The notes under the pieces are model-generated. The model was not told where the DNA came from. It saw nothing but the letters and a program-made list of their open reading frames with translations, and searched no databases. A program made the translations under genes and the position numbers. Of a stretch of DNA of 64,000 bases, positions 44,712-52,989 are shown piece after piece (position 1 is the stretch's first letter; every line of letters begins with the position of its first letter). Source of the DNA: Segniliparus rotundus DSM 44985 (GTDB taxonomy: Bacteria; Actinomycetota; Actinomycetes; Mycobacteriales; Mycobacteriaceae); the NCBI RefSeq assembly GCF_000092825.1, contig NC_014168.1:3091946-3155945 (forward strand). Direction: 5' to 3'.

Positions 44712-45150
44712 ACGACGGCGCAGATGCTCGCCGCCGCGAACGCCCGGCCCTGAACCTCACCCTCGGACGTACGCGACGTCCTGCGCGTGGACGGTGAACC
44801 CCAGCCCCCGATAGGTCGCGAGCGCCGGGGCGTTCGTCTGCTCGACGTAAAGCTTGGCCTGGGCCAACCCCTGGTCCCGCAGGTGGCGCAGCCCGACCAA
44901 GGTGAGCGCCTTGCCCAAGCCCTTGCAGTGGCATGCCGGGTCCACCCCGAGGACATAGACCTCGCCGAGCTTGTGCTCGGTCTGCGTCTGCGGATGGGTC
45001 CTGGTCCAGTGGAAACCGATCAGGCGGTCCTGCTCATCGCGGGCCAAAAAGATCCCCGCCGGGTCGACCCACGGCTGCGCGAGCCGTTCCCGCAGTTTCT
45101 CGATGCTCCATCCGCCCTGCTCCGGATGCCAGTCGAACGCGGCGTTGTTC
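44712..45150. repeat. Right copy of the fprB-mshD junction repeat
   Basis: 44712-44753 repeats the last 14 codons of fprB, including the TGA, out of context; 44754-45150 is the 3' part of intact mshD. It matches 39395-39633 except for the 200 bases deleted there. The fprB relic shows the original order was fprB followed by convergent mshD. Confidence 0.85.
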
Positions 45151-45554
45151 ACTCGCAGCAACTCTTCGTCGTCCTGGGGGCCTTGGTACTGGCGAACCGA
45201 CACGCCGTCGGGGAACACGGGTTCGGGCAGCGGGGGGTAGGCGAGCCATCGGCGCATCTGGCACAGGGTGCGCACGGGCACGAGGCCGTTGCGGCGGACG
45301 ATGGCCTGCGAGGCGGGACTGTTCTCGTGGTCCCACAGGTAGGCTCCCGGGCCGGCTTCGTCCAGGGCGGCGCGGACCAGCCTGCCGCCGAGGCCGCAGG
45401 AGCGGTGCTCCGGACGGACCTGGACCTCGACCATGGCCGGTTGGCCGGGCCGGCCCGGCTCGATGACGGCGAAGCCCGCTTCGCCGCCCTGCGCGTCCCG
45501 CGCGAAGAGCCGCCGCGTCCCATTGGGCAGCTCTTCGCGCACGAGGTCGTCCAT
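44757..45554 (-). CDS. mshD: Mycothiol synthase
   Basis: A 265-residue GNAT protein with two tandem acetyltransferase halves. First half: VEVQVRPEHRSCGLGGRLVR. Second: EVYVLGVDPACHCKGLGKAL and AKLYVEQTNAPALATYRG. MshD acetylates Cys-GlcN-Ins with acetyl-CoA, the last step of mycothiol synthesis, the thiol of actinobacteria. It follows glnR with three bases between, as in mycobacteria (glnR-mshD), so they are cotranscribed. A truncated second copy lies at 39440. Confidence 0.92.
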   Translation of the reverse strand: MDDLVREELPNGTRRLFARDAQGGEAGFAVIEPGRPGQPAMVEVQVRPEHRSCGLGGRLVRAALDEAGPGAYLWDHENSPASQAIVRRNGLVPVRTLCQMRRWLAYPPLPEPVFPDGVSVRQYQGPQDDEELLRVNNAAFDWHPEQGGWSIEKLRERLAQPWVDPAGIFLARDEQDRLIGFHWTRTHPQTQTEHKLGEVYVLGVDPACHCKGLGKALTLVGLRHLRDQGLAQAKLYVEQTNAPALATYRGLGFTVHAQDVAYVRG

Positions 45555-45557
45555 GTG

Positions 45558-46301
45558 TCAGCGAGCCGCCTGTTCGACGGCTTCGCTTTCCTCTGCGGAT
45601 TCTTCTGCCTGGTCATCGTCGCGACGACGGTCTTTCGAGCGGACGTTGGGGCGCACTGCCTTGTAGCCGACGTTGCGCACGGTGCCGATGAGCGCCTCGT
45701 ACTCGGGGCCGAGTTTGGCCCGCAAACGGCGCACATGCACGTCCACCGTGCGGGTGCCGCCGAAGAAGTCGTACCCCCACACCTCTTGCAGCAGTTGCGC
45801 GCGGGTGAAGACCCGGCCCGCGTGCTGGCAGAGGTATTTGAGCAGCTCGAACTCTTTGTAGGTGAGATCGAGCGTCTTTCCCCGCAACCGAGCGGTGTAG
45901 GTGCCCTCGTCGATGACCAGCTCCCCCAACGTCACCTTGTCGGAGCCGCTGCTCACCGCGGCCCGGCCGCGCAAAAGGCGCAGCCGCGCGTCGAGCTCGG
46001 CAGGGCCGATGCTCGCCAGGAAGAAATCGTCAATGCCCCAGTCCGAGGACAAGGCCACCAATCCGCCCTCTTGGAACAAAGCGGTGAGGACCGGGGAGGT
46101 CCCGCCGCCCGCGAGCACCCGGCAAAGCCCCCGTGCCGACCCCAAATCGGTCCGCGCGTCGACAATGACGACGTCGACCGGACCGACGTCGACCAATGCG
46201 GAAAAGTCCGGCACGATGACCCGCACGCTGTGGGCGAGCAAGCCCAATGCGGGGAGGGCGGCCTCTGGACGAGGGTCGGCGCTCATGAACAACAGGTCCA
46301 T
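45558..46301 (-). CDS. glnR: GlnR, OmpR-type nitrogen response regulator
   Basis: A 247-residue OmpR-type regulator. The ATG at 46301 ([12 protein letters not shown]) has GGAGGCGCG just upstream. The receiver-like domain (1-120) has [13 protein letters not shown] but an otherwise degenerate phospho-pocket, as known for orphan GlnR. The C-terminal winged HTH is [19 protein letters not shown], then [18 protein letters not shown]. GlnR controls nitrogen assimilation genes. An Arg/Asp/Glu-rich tail of about 25 residues ends the protein. Operon with mshD; divergent from lmeA. Confidence 0.93.
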   Translation of the reverse strand: MDLLFMSADPRPEAALPALGLLAHSVRVIVPDFSALVDVGPVDVVIVDARTDLGSARGLCRVLAGGGTSPVLTALFQEGGLVALSSDWGIDDFFLASIGPAELDARLRLLRGRAAVSSGSDKVTLGELVIDEGTYTARLRGKTLDLTYKEFELLKYLCQHAGRVFTRAQLLQEVWGYDFFGGTRTVDVHVRRLRAKLGPEYEALIGTVRNVGYKAVRPNVRSKDRRRDDDQAEESAEESEAVEQAAR

Positions 46302-46425
46302 CGCGCCTCCAAATATGTCGTCTCGATCATCAATTTCTCGGCCGTTCGTCACAGAACCCACGACGATTGCGGCACTCATACTGTATCGCGCGCTGTCCTG
46401 CCCGCGCGCAATGCACAATGAAGCG

Positions 46426-47214
46426 ATGTGGAAAAAGGTCCTTCTGGGCTTCGCGCTCCTGTGCGGGGTGCTCGTGCTCGCCGACTTTTTGCTCGCCGCG
46501 CACTCCGAATACCGCTTCTCCCGGGCGGTGCGGGGGGCCAGCGGCCTCAAAGGCGACCCCTCCGTCACCATCAGCGGATTCCCCTTCCTGTGGCACAGCG
46601 AACGCGGGCGGTACGAGAAGATCACCATCCAAGCGGCCGACGTGCCGCTCGGCGGGGGCCGGTACGCGGACATGGAGGCGACGCTGGGCGAGGTCTCCAG
46701 CGCGAAACGCGGATTCGCCATCCTCGGGGCCGATCGGCTCCATGTGAATTTCGCGAAGGCCCGCACCCAGCTCGACGCCCGGAACCTCGGCCGCTACCTG
46801 AACATCCCCGACCTGCGGATCTCCTCGGCCACAGCGCGCGCGCAGCAGATGCCGTACAGCTTTCCGCTGTTGCGCCGCACCCTCACCACCTATGGCGTGG
46901 TGCTGACCGGGACCATCCACCTCGGCGACGGCTTCGCCAGCCGGGTTGCCGTCCGCGCGGCGATCTGGCTCGAAGGCCAATCGGTGCGGATCGTGCCGGT
47001 GAGCCCCTACACGGGTTTGGAGGCCCCCGACGCCGTGCCCACCCCGCCGGGCTCGGAGTCCGACGTGCTGAACCTGTTCAACATCACCCTGCCGCAACTT
47101 CCGCTGCCATTCGACATCGCGGCGGAGCAAGTCAGCGTCGTGGGCTCGAAAATCGTGGTGGAAGGACAAACGAAGGAAATGGACGTGACCCCGCAACGGT
47201 TCTATTTCGCATGA
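46426..47214 (+). CDS. lmeA: LmeA-like DUF2993 periplasmic protein (lipomannan elongation)
   Basis: A 262-residue protein. An N-terminal hydrophobic anchor ([20 protein letters not shown]) is followed by a DUF2993 domain ([20 protein letters not shown] and [16 protein letters not shown]). In M. smegmatis LmeA is a phosphoinositide-binding periplasmic protein needed for elongating the mannan of lipomannan. Start could also be the ATG at 46411. Stop overlaps thiX (ATGA). The order lmeA-thiX divergent from glnR is as in Mycobacterium (Rv0817c-Rv0816c beside Rv0818). Confidence 0.87.
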   Translation: MWKKVLLGFALLCGVLVLADFLLAAHSEYRFSRAVRGASGLKGDPSVTISGFPFLWHSERGRYEKITIQAADVPLGGGRYADMEATLGEVSSAKRGFAILGADRLHVNFAKARTQLDARNLGRYLNIPDLRISSATARAQQMPYSFPLLRRTLTTYGVVLTGTIHLGDGFASRVAVRAAIWLEGQSVRIVPVSPYTGLEAPDAVPTPPGSESDVLNLFNITLPQLPLPFDIAAEQVSVVGSKIVVEGQTKEMDVTPQRFYFA

Positions 47215-47627
47215 ACGCATCTCTGCCGCTCATCGCTTTGGCCGTCGCGCTGATCGTCGGCGTCGCCGTCGGGGCGCTGTGGCGCTCCCGACAAGGCAAA
47301 ATCCGCCTGGCCAAACCCGGCCCTTCGGCGCCGGACCCGCATGTGGACGAATTGGCGGGGCACGGCGTCGGCTCCGGGGAGCCGGTCGTCATGCATTTCT
47401 CCGCCGCCTGGTGCGCGCCGTGCTCGGCTGCGCGCGCCGTGATCCAATCTGTCACCGCCGAGGGCCGGGGCCGGGACGTGGAGCTCGACCTCGACGAGCA
47501 TTCGGCCTTGGCGCGCAAGCTCGGCGTGCTGTCGCTGCCGACCACGCTGGTCTACAACGGCGAAGGGACACTGGTGGCGCGCATCGCGGGCGTGCCGAAA
47601 GCGGACAAACTGCGGGCGCTGCTCTGA
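47211..47627 (+). CDS. thiX: Membrane-anchored thioredoxin-like protein
   Basis: A 138-residue protein. An N-terminal membrane segment (LPLIALAVALIVGVAVGAL) precedes a thioredoxin fold with active site FSAAWCAPCSAAR, the cis-Pro region LGVLSLPTTLVYNGEG and GVPKADKL. It probably handles disulfides at the membrane. Coupled to lmeA by ATGA and followed by the sulfur gene set. Confidence 0.87.
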   Translation: MNASLPLIALAVALIVGVAVGALWRSRQGKIRLAKPGPSAPDPHVDELAGHGVGSGEPVVMHFSAAWCAPCSAARAVIQSVTAEGRGRDVELDLDEHSALARKLGVLSLPTTLVYNGEGTLVARIAGVPKADKLRALL

Positions 47628-47670
47628 GCGGGCCCGCGCACCGCTCGCGATGCAGGCGCGGGCGGTCGCG

Positions 47671-47676
47671 TATGCT
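47671..47676 (+). promoter_or_regulatory. -10 box TATGCT for the leader-peptide transcript
   Basis: TATGCT, then seven bases, then ATG at 47684: the spacing of a leaderless mRNA. It would start the sulfur operon transcript with the leader peptide codon itself. Confidence 0.65.
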
Positions 47677-47683
47677 GGGCCCC

Positions 47684-47758
47684 ATGGTTGTGCGCCTCAC
47701 GAGTCGTCGTGCCCTCGACCAGGGCCGGTGCAGCTCGCAGCTGTGTCCGGCGAGCTGA
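47684..47758 (+). CDS. Cys-containing leader peptide (putative Cys-responsive attenuator)
   Basis: A 24-codon frame beginning MVVRLTSRRALDQG and ending RCSSQLCPAS, two Cys near the stop, directly upstream of DUF4395-cysA2-sseC. In mycobacteria, short leaderless Cys-rich frames precede sulfur operons and lower their expression when Cys-tRNA is plentiful; small Arg-rich SALC-type peptides are likewise common upstream of actinobacterial sulfur genes. The -10 box at 47671-47676 supports expression. The spacing to the next gene is 65 bases. Confidence 0.6.
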   Translation: MVVRLTSRRALDQGRCSSQLCPAS

Positions 47759-47823
47759 CAGACGCTCCGGCGTCCCAGACTCCTCGATAACAGAGCCCCA
47801 CAAACCTTTCAGGAAATCTCCCC

Positions 47824-48306
47824 ATGACCGCTCCCCCTGTCGGCCACGTCGACGTCCGAGGCCCCCGGTTCGCCGCGACCGCCACCACTGTCGTCCTCGC
47901 CGCCGCCCTTGTCCTTTCCAGAAGCAACCAGTTCGCGGCGTTGGCCCTGCTCGCGCTGCAAACGGCGGTCTTCGCCATCACTGCTGCCGTCGGGCCGAAG
48001 CGCGGCCCGTACGGGCGGCTCTACGCCACGTTGATCGCGCCGAGGCTCGGCCCGGCGCGGGAGCACGAGCCCGTCGCGCCCCTGCGGTTCGCCCAGCTCG
48101 TCGGCTTCGTCTTCGCCGGGACAGGTGTCCTCGCCCTCACGCTCGGCCTCGCCCTGCCGTCGGCCGTCGCGTCCGCGGTCGGCGTCGTCGCCACCGCGTT
48201 CGCGCTGTTCGCCGCTTTCCTCAACGCGGCGTTCGGCATCTGCCTCGGCTGCCAGCTCTACCCCTTCGCGTTGCGCCTTCGCCCACAGACCGCCTCCGAG
48301 GCTTGA
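47824..48306 (+). CDS. DUF4395 membrane protein of the sulfur operon
   Basis: A 160-residue protein with four hydrophobic segments and a C-terminal FGICLGCQLYPFALRL with two Cys three residues apart, the family hallmark. DUF4395 proteins are typically encoded beside thioredoxin and thiosulfate sulfurtransferase genes, as here. Function unknown; possible role in sulfur or thiol transfer at the membrane. Ribosome site CAGGAAATCTCCCC is weak. Confidence 0.85.
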   Translation: MTAPPVGHVDVRGPRFAATATTVVLAAALVLSRSNQFAALALLALQTAVFAITAAVGPKRGPYGRLYATLIAPRLGPAREHEPVAPLRFAQLVGFVFAGTGVLALTLGLALPSAVASAVGVVATAFALFAAFLNAAFGICLGCQLYPFALRLRPQTASEA

Positions 48307-48338
48307 CGGGGAAACCCGACTGACAGAAAGGATCTGCC

Positions 48339-49172
48339 ATGTCCCGTGAGCATGTGCTCGTCAGCGCCGATTGGGCCGCAGAGCATCTGAACGATCCCGC
48401 CGTTGTGTTCGTCGAAGTGGACGAGGACACCGAGGCGTACGAGTTCGGGCATCTGCCTGGAGCGGTGCGCCTGGATTGGCGCACCGAGCTGCAAGACCCG
48501 GTGCGCCGGGATTTCGTGTCCAAAGAAGGCTTTGAAAAGCTGCTCTCTTCCAAGGGGATCGCACGGGAGGACACCGTGGTCCTCTACGGCGGGAACAACA
48601 ATTGGTTCGCCGCCTACGCCTACTGGTACTTCACCCTGTACGGGCACGAGGATGTGCGCCTGTTGGACGGCGGCCGGAAGAAATGGGAACTGGACGGGCG
48701 GCTTTTGACCGCGACCGTGCCCGACCGCCCGACGACCGACTACAAGGCCAGCGAGCCGGACACGTCGATCCGCGCCTTCCGCGACGAGGTGATTTCGGCA
48801 ATCGGCACGGCGAACCTGGTGGACGTGCGCTCGCCGGACGAGTTCTCCGGCAAGATCCTCGCCCCAGCGCACCTGCCGCAAGAGCAGAGCCAACGCCGAG
48901 GCCACATCCCCGGCGCGATCAACGTGCCGTGGAGCAAGGCCGCGAACGAGGACGGCACCTTCAAGTCTGACGAGGAACTGCGCGAACTGTACACAGGCGC
49001 GGGCCTTGACCCCGGCAAAGAGACCATCGCCTACTGCCGGATCGGCGAGCGCTCCTCGCACACCTGGTTCGTGCTCAAAGAGCTCCTGGGCCAGGACAAG
49101 GTGAAGAACTACGACGGCAGCTGGACCGAGTACGGCGCCCTCGTCGGCGTCCCCATCGAACTCGGCGCCTGA
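48339..49172 (+). CDS. Thiosulfate sulfurtransferase (rhodanese), CysA2-like
   Basis: A 277-residue tandem rhodanese. The inactive N-terminal domain ends near 125 (VRLLDGGRKKWELDGR); the C-terminal one has the catalytic loop AYCRIGERSSHTW with Cys. It takes the outer sulfur of thiosulfate. Strong similarity in plan to mycobacterial CysA2/SseA. Ribosome site AGAAAGGA precedes the ATG; followed by sseC 21 bases on, as in Rv0815c-Rv0814c. Confidence 0.93.
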   Translation: MSREHVLVSADWAAEHLNDPAVVFVEVDEDTEAYEFGHLPGAVRLDWRTELQDPVRRDFVSKEGFEKLLSSKGIAREDTVVLYGGNNNWFAAYAYWYFTLYGHEDVRLLDGGRKKWELDGRLLTATVPDRPTTDYKASEPDTSIRAFRDEVISAIGTANLVDVRSPDEFSGKILAPAHLPQEQSQRRGHIPGAINVPWSKAANEDGTFKSDEELRELYTGAGLDPGKETIAYCRIGERSSHTWFVLKELLGQDKVKNYDGSWTEYGALVGVPIELGA

Positions 49173-49193
49173 GAGCGCGAGAAGGAGGAACAC

Positions 49194-49499
49194 ATGTGCG
49201 CAGCGCCTCGTCAAGGCCAAACCTTGCCCGTGAGCGTCAATTTGGAGAAAGAGACCGTGCTCACCGGCCGTGTGCTCGACGCGGAAGGATCGCCTGTGCC
49301 CGGAGCGTTCGTCCGGCTCCTGGACGGCGCCGACGAGTTCACCGCGGAAGTGGTGACCTCCGCGACCGGCGATTACCGTTTCTTCGCCGCGCCCGGCGTC
49401 TGGACGTTGCGCGCGATCTCGCGCCGAGGCACCGCGACGGTGGAAGTGCGGCCGGAGGGCGCGGGAGTCCACGAGCACATCCTTGTCGTCTCCGCCTGA
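49194..49499 (+). CDS. sseC: SseC-like DUF1416 protein
   Basis: A 101-residue protein with a single carboxypeptidase-regulatory-like beta-sandwich (VLTGRVLDAEGSPVPGAFVR and GDYRFFAAPGVWTLRAI). It is the partner of CysA2-type sulfurtransferases in mycobacteria, where it is annotated as sulfur metabolism protein SseC. Exact role unknown. AGAAGGAGG precedes the ATG. Its stop codon leads directly into the promoter of the next small gene. Confidence 0.9.
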   Translation: MCAAPRQGQTLPVSVNLEKETVLTGRVLDAEGSPVPGAFVRLLDGADEFTAEVVTSATGDYRFFAAPGVWTLRAISRRGTATVEVRPEGAGVHEHILVVSA

Positions 49500-49505
49500 T
49501 ACGCT
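49500..49505 (+). promoter_or_regulatory. -10 box TACGCT for a leaderless transcript
   Basis: TACGCT begins one base after the sseC stop, six bases before the ATG at 49512. Confidence 0.55.
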
Positions 49506-49511
49506 AGAGCC

Positions 49512-49613
49512 ATGGTCGTGCACTTTTTCGAAGCCCTCCTGGTGATCTCTGGCGTCGTCATCGTCTGGTTCGGCGGGTACCTGGCGAAGTCGCTCTTCAC
49601 CGGCTCCAAGTGA
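49512..49613 (+). CDS. 33-residue single-pass membrane peptide
   Basis: [18 protein letters not shown] and then [15 protein letters not shown]: one transmembrane helix with a basic C-terminal end, 33 residues. It starts six bases after TACGCT (leaderless) and its stop overlaps the nitrobindin GTG start (GTGA), so it is cotranslated with that gene. Function unknown; overlap and defined membrane helix argue against a chance frame. Confidence 0.72.
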   Translation: MVVHFFEALLVISGVVIVWFGGYLAKSLFTGSK

Positions 49614-50227
49614 GCGACCCGGCCCCGAAGAACCTCCCCGCCCTGCCGGGGCTGCCGTTGCCTGAGGACACGGCGAACCTGCGATTCGGCCCGGATCTGT
49701 CCCCGCAGCTGTTGGGGCTTTTGCCGTTGGTCGGTGTCTGGCGCGGGGAGGGCGAAGCCCATGAGCCTGGTCGGGGCGACTACCGCTTCGGCCAGCAGAT
49801 CGTCGTCGCCCACGACGGCGGGGACTATTTGGTGTGGGAGTCGCGCGCGTGGCGGATCGACCAGGAGGGGAACTACGCCGGGCCCGACGCCCGCGAGTCG
49901 GGCTACTGGCGCATCGCCGCGAATGACGACATCGAGCTGGTCCTCACCCATGCCAGCGGGGCTGTCGAAGTCTATTACGGCAGGCCGCGGAACCAGATCT
50001 CGTGGGAGCTCGGCACCGACGTCGTCGTGCGCACGAGCTCCGGTTCCGCCAGCGCTGCCGCGAAGCGCCTGTACGGAATCATCTCGGACCCGGCGGCGCA
50101 CGACAACGGGGAAGGCTCGCTGTCGGAGCGCGCCGGCGGCGACCTCGCTTATGTGGAGGAGCGCGGAACTGGCGACGGCGAGTTCTCCCCGTCGCGCTCG
50201 GCGCGTCTGCGGCGCTTCATCGGCTGA
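49610..50227 (+). CDS. Nitrobindin-like heme protein (Rv0813c-type)
   Basis: A 205-residue beta-barrel of the nitrobindin/THAP4 family. Signature [12 protein letters not shown] near residue 45, [20 protein letters not shown], and the C-terminal [10 protein letters not shown] with the strand pattern of the barrel. Nitrobindins bind ferric heme and handle NO or peroxynitrite. GTG start overlaps the small membrane peptide. Convergent with the PabC-like gene. Confidence 0.9.
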   Translation: MSDPAPKNLPALPGLPLPEDTANLRFGPDLSPQLLGLLPLVGVWRGEGEAHEPGRGDYRFGQQIVVAHDGGDYLVWESRAWRIDQEGNYAGPDARESGYWRIAANDDIELVLTHASGAVEVYYGRPRNQISWELGTDVVVRTSSGSASAAAKRLYGIISDPAAHDNGEGSLSERAGGDLAYVEERGTGDGEFSPSRSARLRRFIG

Positions 50228-50266
50228 ACCCGGCGTTCTGTTCGCCTGATTCGCCCAAGCGGCGGA

Positions 50267-51124
50267 TCAGGCCAGCGCCGCATCGACCAGGGGGCGCAGA
50301 TCCAGGGCGCCGTCGGGGTGGCGCAAGGGCTCCCCGTCCAGAACGCGCACCCGGCTCGCGAGCGTGATGGAGGCGGTCAGCCACACCCCGTCCGCTGCGC
50401 GCAGATCCTCCTGGGTGAGAGGTTCGGCGACGCATTCGAGCCCGATTTTCTCCGCGTGGCGGAACAAGGCGCGCATCGTCGTGCCGTGCAGGATGCCGTC
50501 GTCGGGCACGGGAGTGACGAGCTTGTTCCCCTTGGTCAGCACAACCGTGGTCGTCGGTCCTTCCAGCACCTGGCCCGCAGCGTCGAGAAAGATCGCTTCT
50601 GCGGCCCCGCGCTCAGCGGCGTAGCGCAACGCGGCCATGTTGACCGCGTACGAGAGCGTTTTCGCGCCCAGAAGCAACCATGGGGCGCGCGCGCCGAGGT
50701 CCGCGGGGAAACCGCGCTCCAACGTCACCGCGCTGACGCCGTGGGCTCGTTTGGCAAAAGTCGCCTCGGGCACGGGCGAGAGGTACACGAATCCTGTCGG
50801 CTGCCGCTGCTCGGCAGGCACGCTCTCCCGCCCTCGGGAGAGCACCAGACGCAACACGCCCTCGCGCGCCGGGTCCCACTGCCCCACGGCGACCGCCACC
50901 GCGGCCGCCCATGTCTCGGACGGCACAACCGGCAGCCCCATCCGCCGCGCGGAGCCCGCGAGGCGTTCGAGGTGCAGGTCGAGTTTGAGCGCCGTGCCGC
51001 CCCGGACCAAGACGGTCTCAAACACCCCGTCTCCTCGCAGCGCCGCCAAATCGTCGACGTGCAAAAAAGCCGCCGAGGGATCATGGGCCTGGCCGTCGAG
51101 CGAGACGAGGAAGGAGGTGGGCAT
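50267..51124 (-). CDS. Class IV PLP aminotransferase, aminodeoxychorismate-lyase-like (Rv0812-type)
   Basis: A 285-residue fold-type IV enzyme. The PLP Lys lies in LLLGAKTLSYAVNM; EAIFLDAAGQVLEGPTTTV is the cofactor phosphate region; DGILHGTTMRAL follows. Family includes PabC, D-amino acid and branched-chain aminotransferases; the mycobacterial orthologue has been called a PabC or D-amino-acid aminotransferase, so the reaction is open. TAAGCT ends six bases before the ATG (leaderless). Confidence 0.88.
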   Translation of the reverse strand: MPTSFLVSLDGQAHDPSAAFLHVDDLAALRGDGVFETVLVRGGTALKLDLHLERLAGSARRMGLPVVPSETWAAAVAVAVGQWDPAREGVLRLVLSRGRESVPAEQRQPTGFVYLSPVPEATFAKRAHGVSAVTLERGFPADLGARAPWLLLGAKTLSYAVNMAALRYAAERGAAEAIFLDAAGQVLEGPTTTVVLTKGNKLVTPVPDDGILHGTTMRALFRHAEKIGLECVAEPLTQEDLRAADGVWLTASITLASRVRVLDGEPLRHPDGALDLRPLVDAALA

Positions 51125-51130
51125 AGTCGA

Positions 51131-51136
51131 AGCTTA
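51131..51136 (-). promoter_or_regulatory. -10 box TAAGCT for a leaderless transcript
   Basis: Minus-strand TAAGCT, six bases before the ATG at 51124. Confidence 0.55.
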
Positions 51137-51299
51137 CTGGTGCGCCCCATCGAAGGGGACGACGCCGTTGGACGCGGGAGCCACGGCGCCGAGGATCACC
51201 TTTTGCTCACAATTCGGCGCAACGGACCAGAACGGGCCGCGCGCGCAGCTCGGGCGACTACAGTCGCTACCGCGCAAAGCCCATGTGTAAGGAGGCCTG

Positions 51300-51839
51300 A
51301 TGCGAACCTTGTCTGCTCTCTTGGCAGTTTCCGCCGCTGGTGTGACCGCCAGCCTGTTCCCCGCCCCCGCCTTGGCGATCGGCGACGCGCCAGCCGTGTG
51401 CGACGTCGCGCGCGCCCACGCCTCGGCCGTGTTCGACGCGTCCAACGCCTTCACCGACGTGCTGCACAGCCAGGGCGACCCGACCGCCGAAGCGGCCCAG
51501 ACGAAGTTCCGCGCGACGCAAACCGACCTCGTCCAGAAACTGCACGCCGAAGCCGACGCGATCGACGGCGAGGCGGTGCCTGCCGATTTCCAGCCGGCGA
51601 CGAAGCGCTACACCGCCGCGGAGCGCAAATTCGCCGACGCGCTCGTGCAAGGCGACCTGGATTCCTTCCAATCGGACGTGGACGAGCGCAATTCGGCGCA
51701 GCACGCCCTGTTCGCCCAATGCAACAACGCCATCGGCGCACAATCGCAGGGCTCCAGCGACAACAGCCCGCCGAGCGCGGGCGACAGCGGCCCGCAGGCC
51801 CCCGCGCAGGACGGGTCCTCGGCGCCAGCGGGCGAGTAG
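51300..51839 (+). CDS. Exported helical protein with Pro/Ser-rich tail, unknown function
   Basis: A 179-residue protein. Signal peptide MRTLSALLAVSAAGVTAS with ALA-I cleavage; the mature part is helical with Cys in PAVCDVARAHAS and FAQCNNAIGA, likely one disulfide. A low-complexity Ser/Pro/Gln/Gly tail follows. Strong ribosome site AAGGAGG. Similar in plan to the protein at 54296 (signal, helical core with two Cys, Pro-rich tail). Function unknown. Confidence 0.78.
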   Translation: MRTLSALLAVSAAGVTASLFPAPALAIGDAPAVCDVARAHASAVFDASNAFTDVLHSQGDPTAEAAQTKFRATQTDLVQKLHAEADAIDGEAVPADFQPATKRYTAAERKFADALVQGDLDSFQSDVDERNSAQHALFAQCNNAIGAQSQGSSDNSPPSAGDSGPQAPAQDGSSAPAGE

Positions 51840-51842
51840 CAT
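51837..51842 (+). promoter_or_regulatory. -10 box TAGCAT for a leaderless transcript
   Basis: TAGCAT, overlapping the preceding stop codon, ends six bases before the ATG at 51849. Confidence 0.55.
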
Positions 51843-51848
51843 GGAGCC

Positions 51849-52865
51849 ATGACCCCGAACGCAGCCGTCCTGCCGCCGCAAAACTGGCCGGACCAGGGCG
51901 TGCCGTGGCATTACGGCAATCCGCTCGGGGAACAGCGCGCCGCAGCGGCGGACCGCGCGGTCGCGGACCGCTCGAACCTGGACGTGATTCGGCTGACCGG
52001 GCCGGAGCGTCTGGCGTGGTTGAACAAAATCGTCACGCAGAAAGTGGACGAGCTGCCTGCGCCGTCGTGGGTGCAAGCGTTGGTGCTCGACGCCCATGGC
52101 CGGGTGGAGCACCATATGGAGGTCCACGAGACCGGCGAAGAAGCCTGGCTGGTCACCGAGCCGGGGCACGGCGAAGCGCTGCTCGCCTATTTGGCGAAAA
52201 TGGTCTTTTGGGCGGACGTCGCCCCCGAGCCCGCCCCGCAACACAAAGTCCTCGCCGTGTACGAGGGCGCCGCCCGCCGCCACCTCGTCCTGTCCCCCGA
52301 GCAGTTCGCGCCGCGGTGGAGCCAACTCGTCCAGGGCGGCGCGCGCCCGGTCGGGACATGGGCCGTCGAGGCGTTGCGCGTGGCCGCGCTCGAACCCCGG
52401 CTCGGCGCGGACACGGACGAGCGCACCGTTCCCCACGAAGTCGGCTGGGTGAACCCGAGGGGCAGCGCGCTGCCCGAGTGGAAGGCCGTGCATCTGGGAA
52501 AAGGGTGCTACCGAGGCCAGGAGACAGTTTCGAAGATCGCGAATGTCGGGCGGCCCCCGCGCCAACTGGTCTTGCTGCACCTGGACGGCGAGACCTGGGG
52601 CGACTTGCGTCCGGGCGAGACGGTGCTCGACGAGGGCGGCTCGTCTGTCGGGCGCCTCGGCACTGCCGTCGCGCACTACGAGTTCGGGGATATCGCCCTC
52701 GCCCTGGTCAAACGCGGCCTGAGCCCGGAGGCGCCGCTGATCGTCGCGGGGCGCCCCGCGCAGCTCGATCCCGGCTCCTTTCTTCGTGAGGAAGAGCACA
52801 AGCCCGGCCGGGACGCCGTGAGAAAATGGCGTTTGGCGAGCACTGCGGACAAAATTGTTCCGTGA
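51849..52865 (+). CDS. YgfZ/GcvT-domain folate-binding protein
   Basis: A 338-residue tetrahydrofolate-binding protein of the YgfZ/IBA57 type, used in Fe-S cluster assembly or repair. The diagnostic motif HLGKGCYRGQETVSKI (K-G-C-Y-x-G-Q-E) is near residue 220; N-terminal VIRLTGPERLAWLNKIVTQ is GcvT-like. Begins six bases after TAGCAT (leaderless). It precedes the DUF3073 gene, as Rv0811c-Rv0810c do. Confidence 0.9.
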   Translation: MTPNAAVLPPQNWPDQGVPWHYGNPLGEQRAAAADRAVADRSNLDVIRLTGPERLAWLNKIVTQKVDELPAPSWVQALVLDAHGRVEHHMEVHETGEEAWLVTEPGHGEALLAYLAKMVFWADVAPEPAPQHKVLAVYEGAARRHLVLSPEQFAPRWSQLVQGGARPVGTWAVEALRVAALEPRLGADTDERTVPHEVGWVNPRGSALPEWKAVHLGKGCYRGQETVSKIANVGRPPRQLVLLHLDGETWGDLRPGETVLDEGGSSVGRLGTAVAHYEFGDIALALVKRGLSPEAPLIVAGRPAQLDPGSFLREEEHKPGRDAVRKWRLASTADKIVP

Positions 52866-52941
52866 GTACGGTGGGGATCGTGCGCGGCGGCTTCAGGGAC
52901 GCGCTATCATGAATCCTGTAAGCCAATAAATGTGAACACAC

Positions 52942-52985
52942 ATGGGAACCAACCCCCTCAGGTTTCCCATCAGCGCAAGGGGGTT
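52942..52985 (+). promoter_or_regulatory. Two mutually exclusive 5'-UTR hairpins over the DUF3073 ribosome site
   Basis: Hairpin 1 pairs ATGGGAACC (52942-52950) with GGTTTCCCAT (52961-52970). Hairpin 2 pairs AACCCCCT (52951-52958) with AGGGGGTT (52978-52985) and covers the AAGGGGG ribosome site of the GTG at 52990. The two share bases, so they cannot form together. A TATCAT box at 52905-52910 would make a UTR of about 70 nt. Pattern resembles a translational switch; trigger unknown. Confidence 0.6.
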
Positions 52986-52989
52986 CCCC

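Noticed and set aside
52942-52989. ATG at 52942 as start of DUF3073
   Set aside because: The family opening MGRGRAKAK begins at GTG 52990, and the upstream ATG lies in a hairpin stem.
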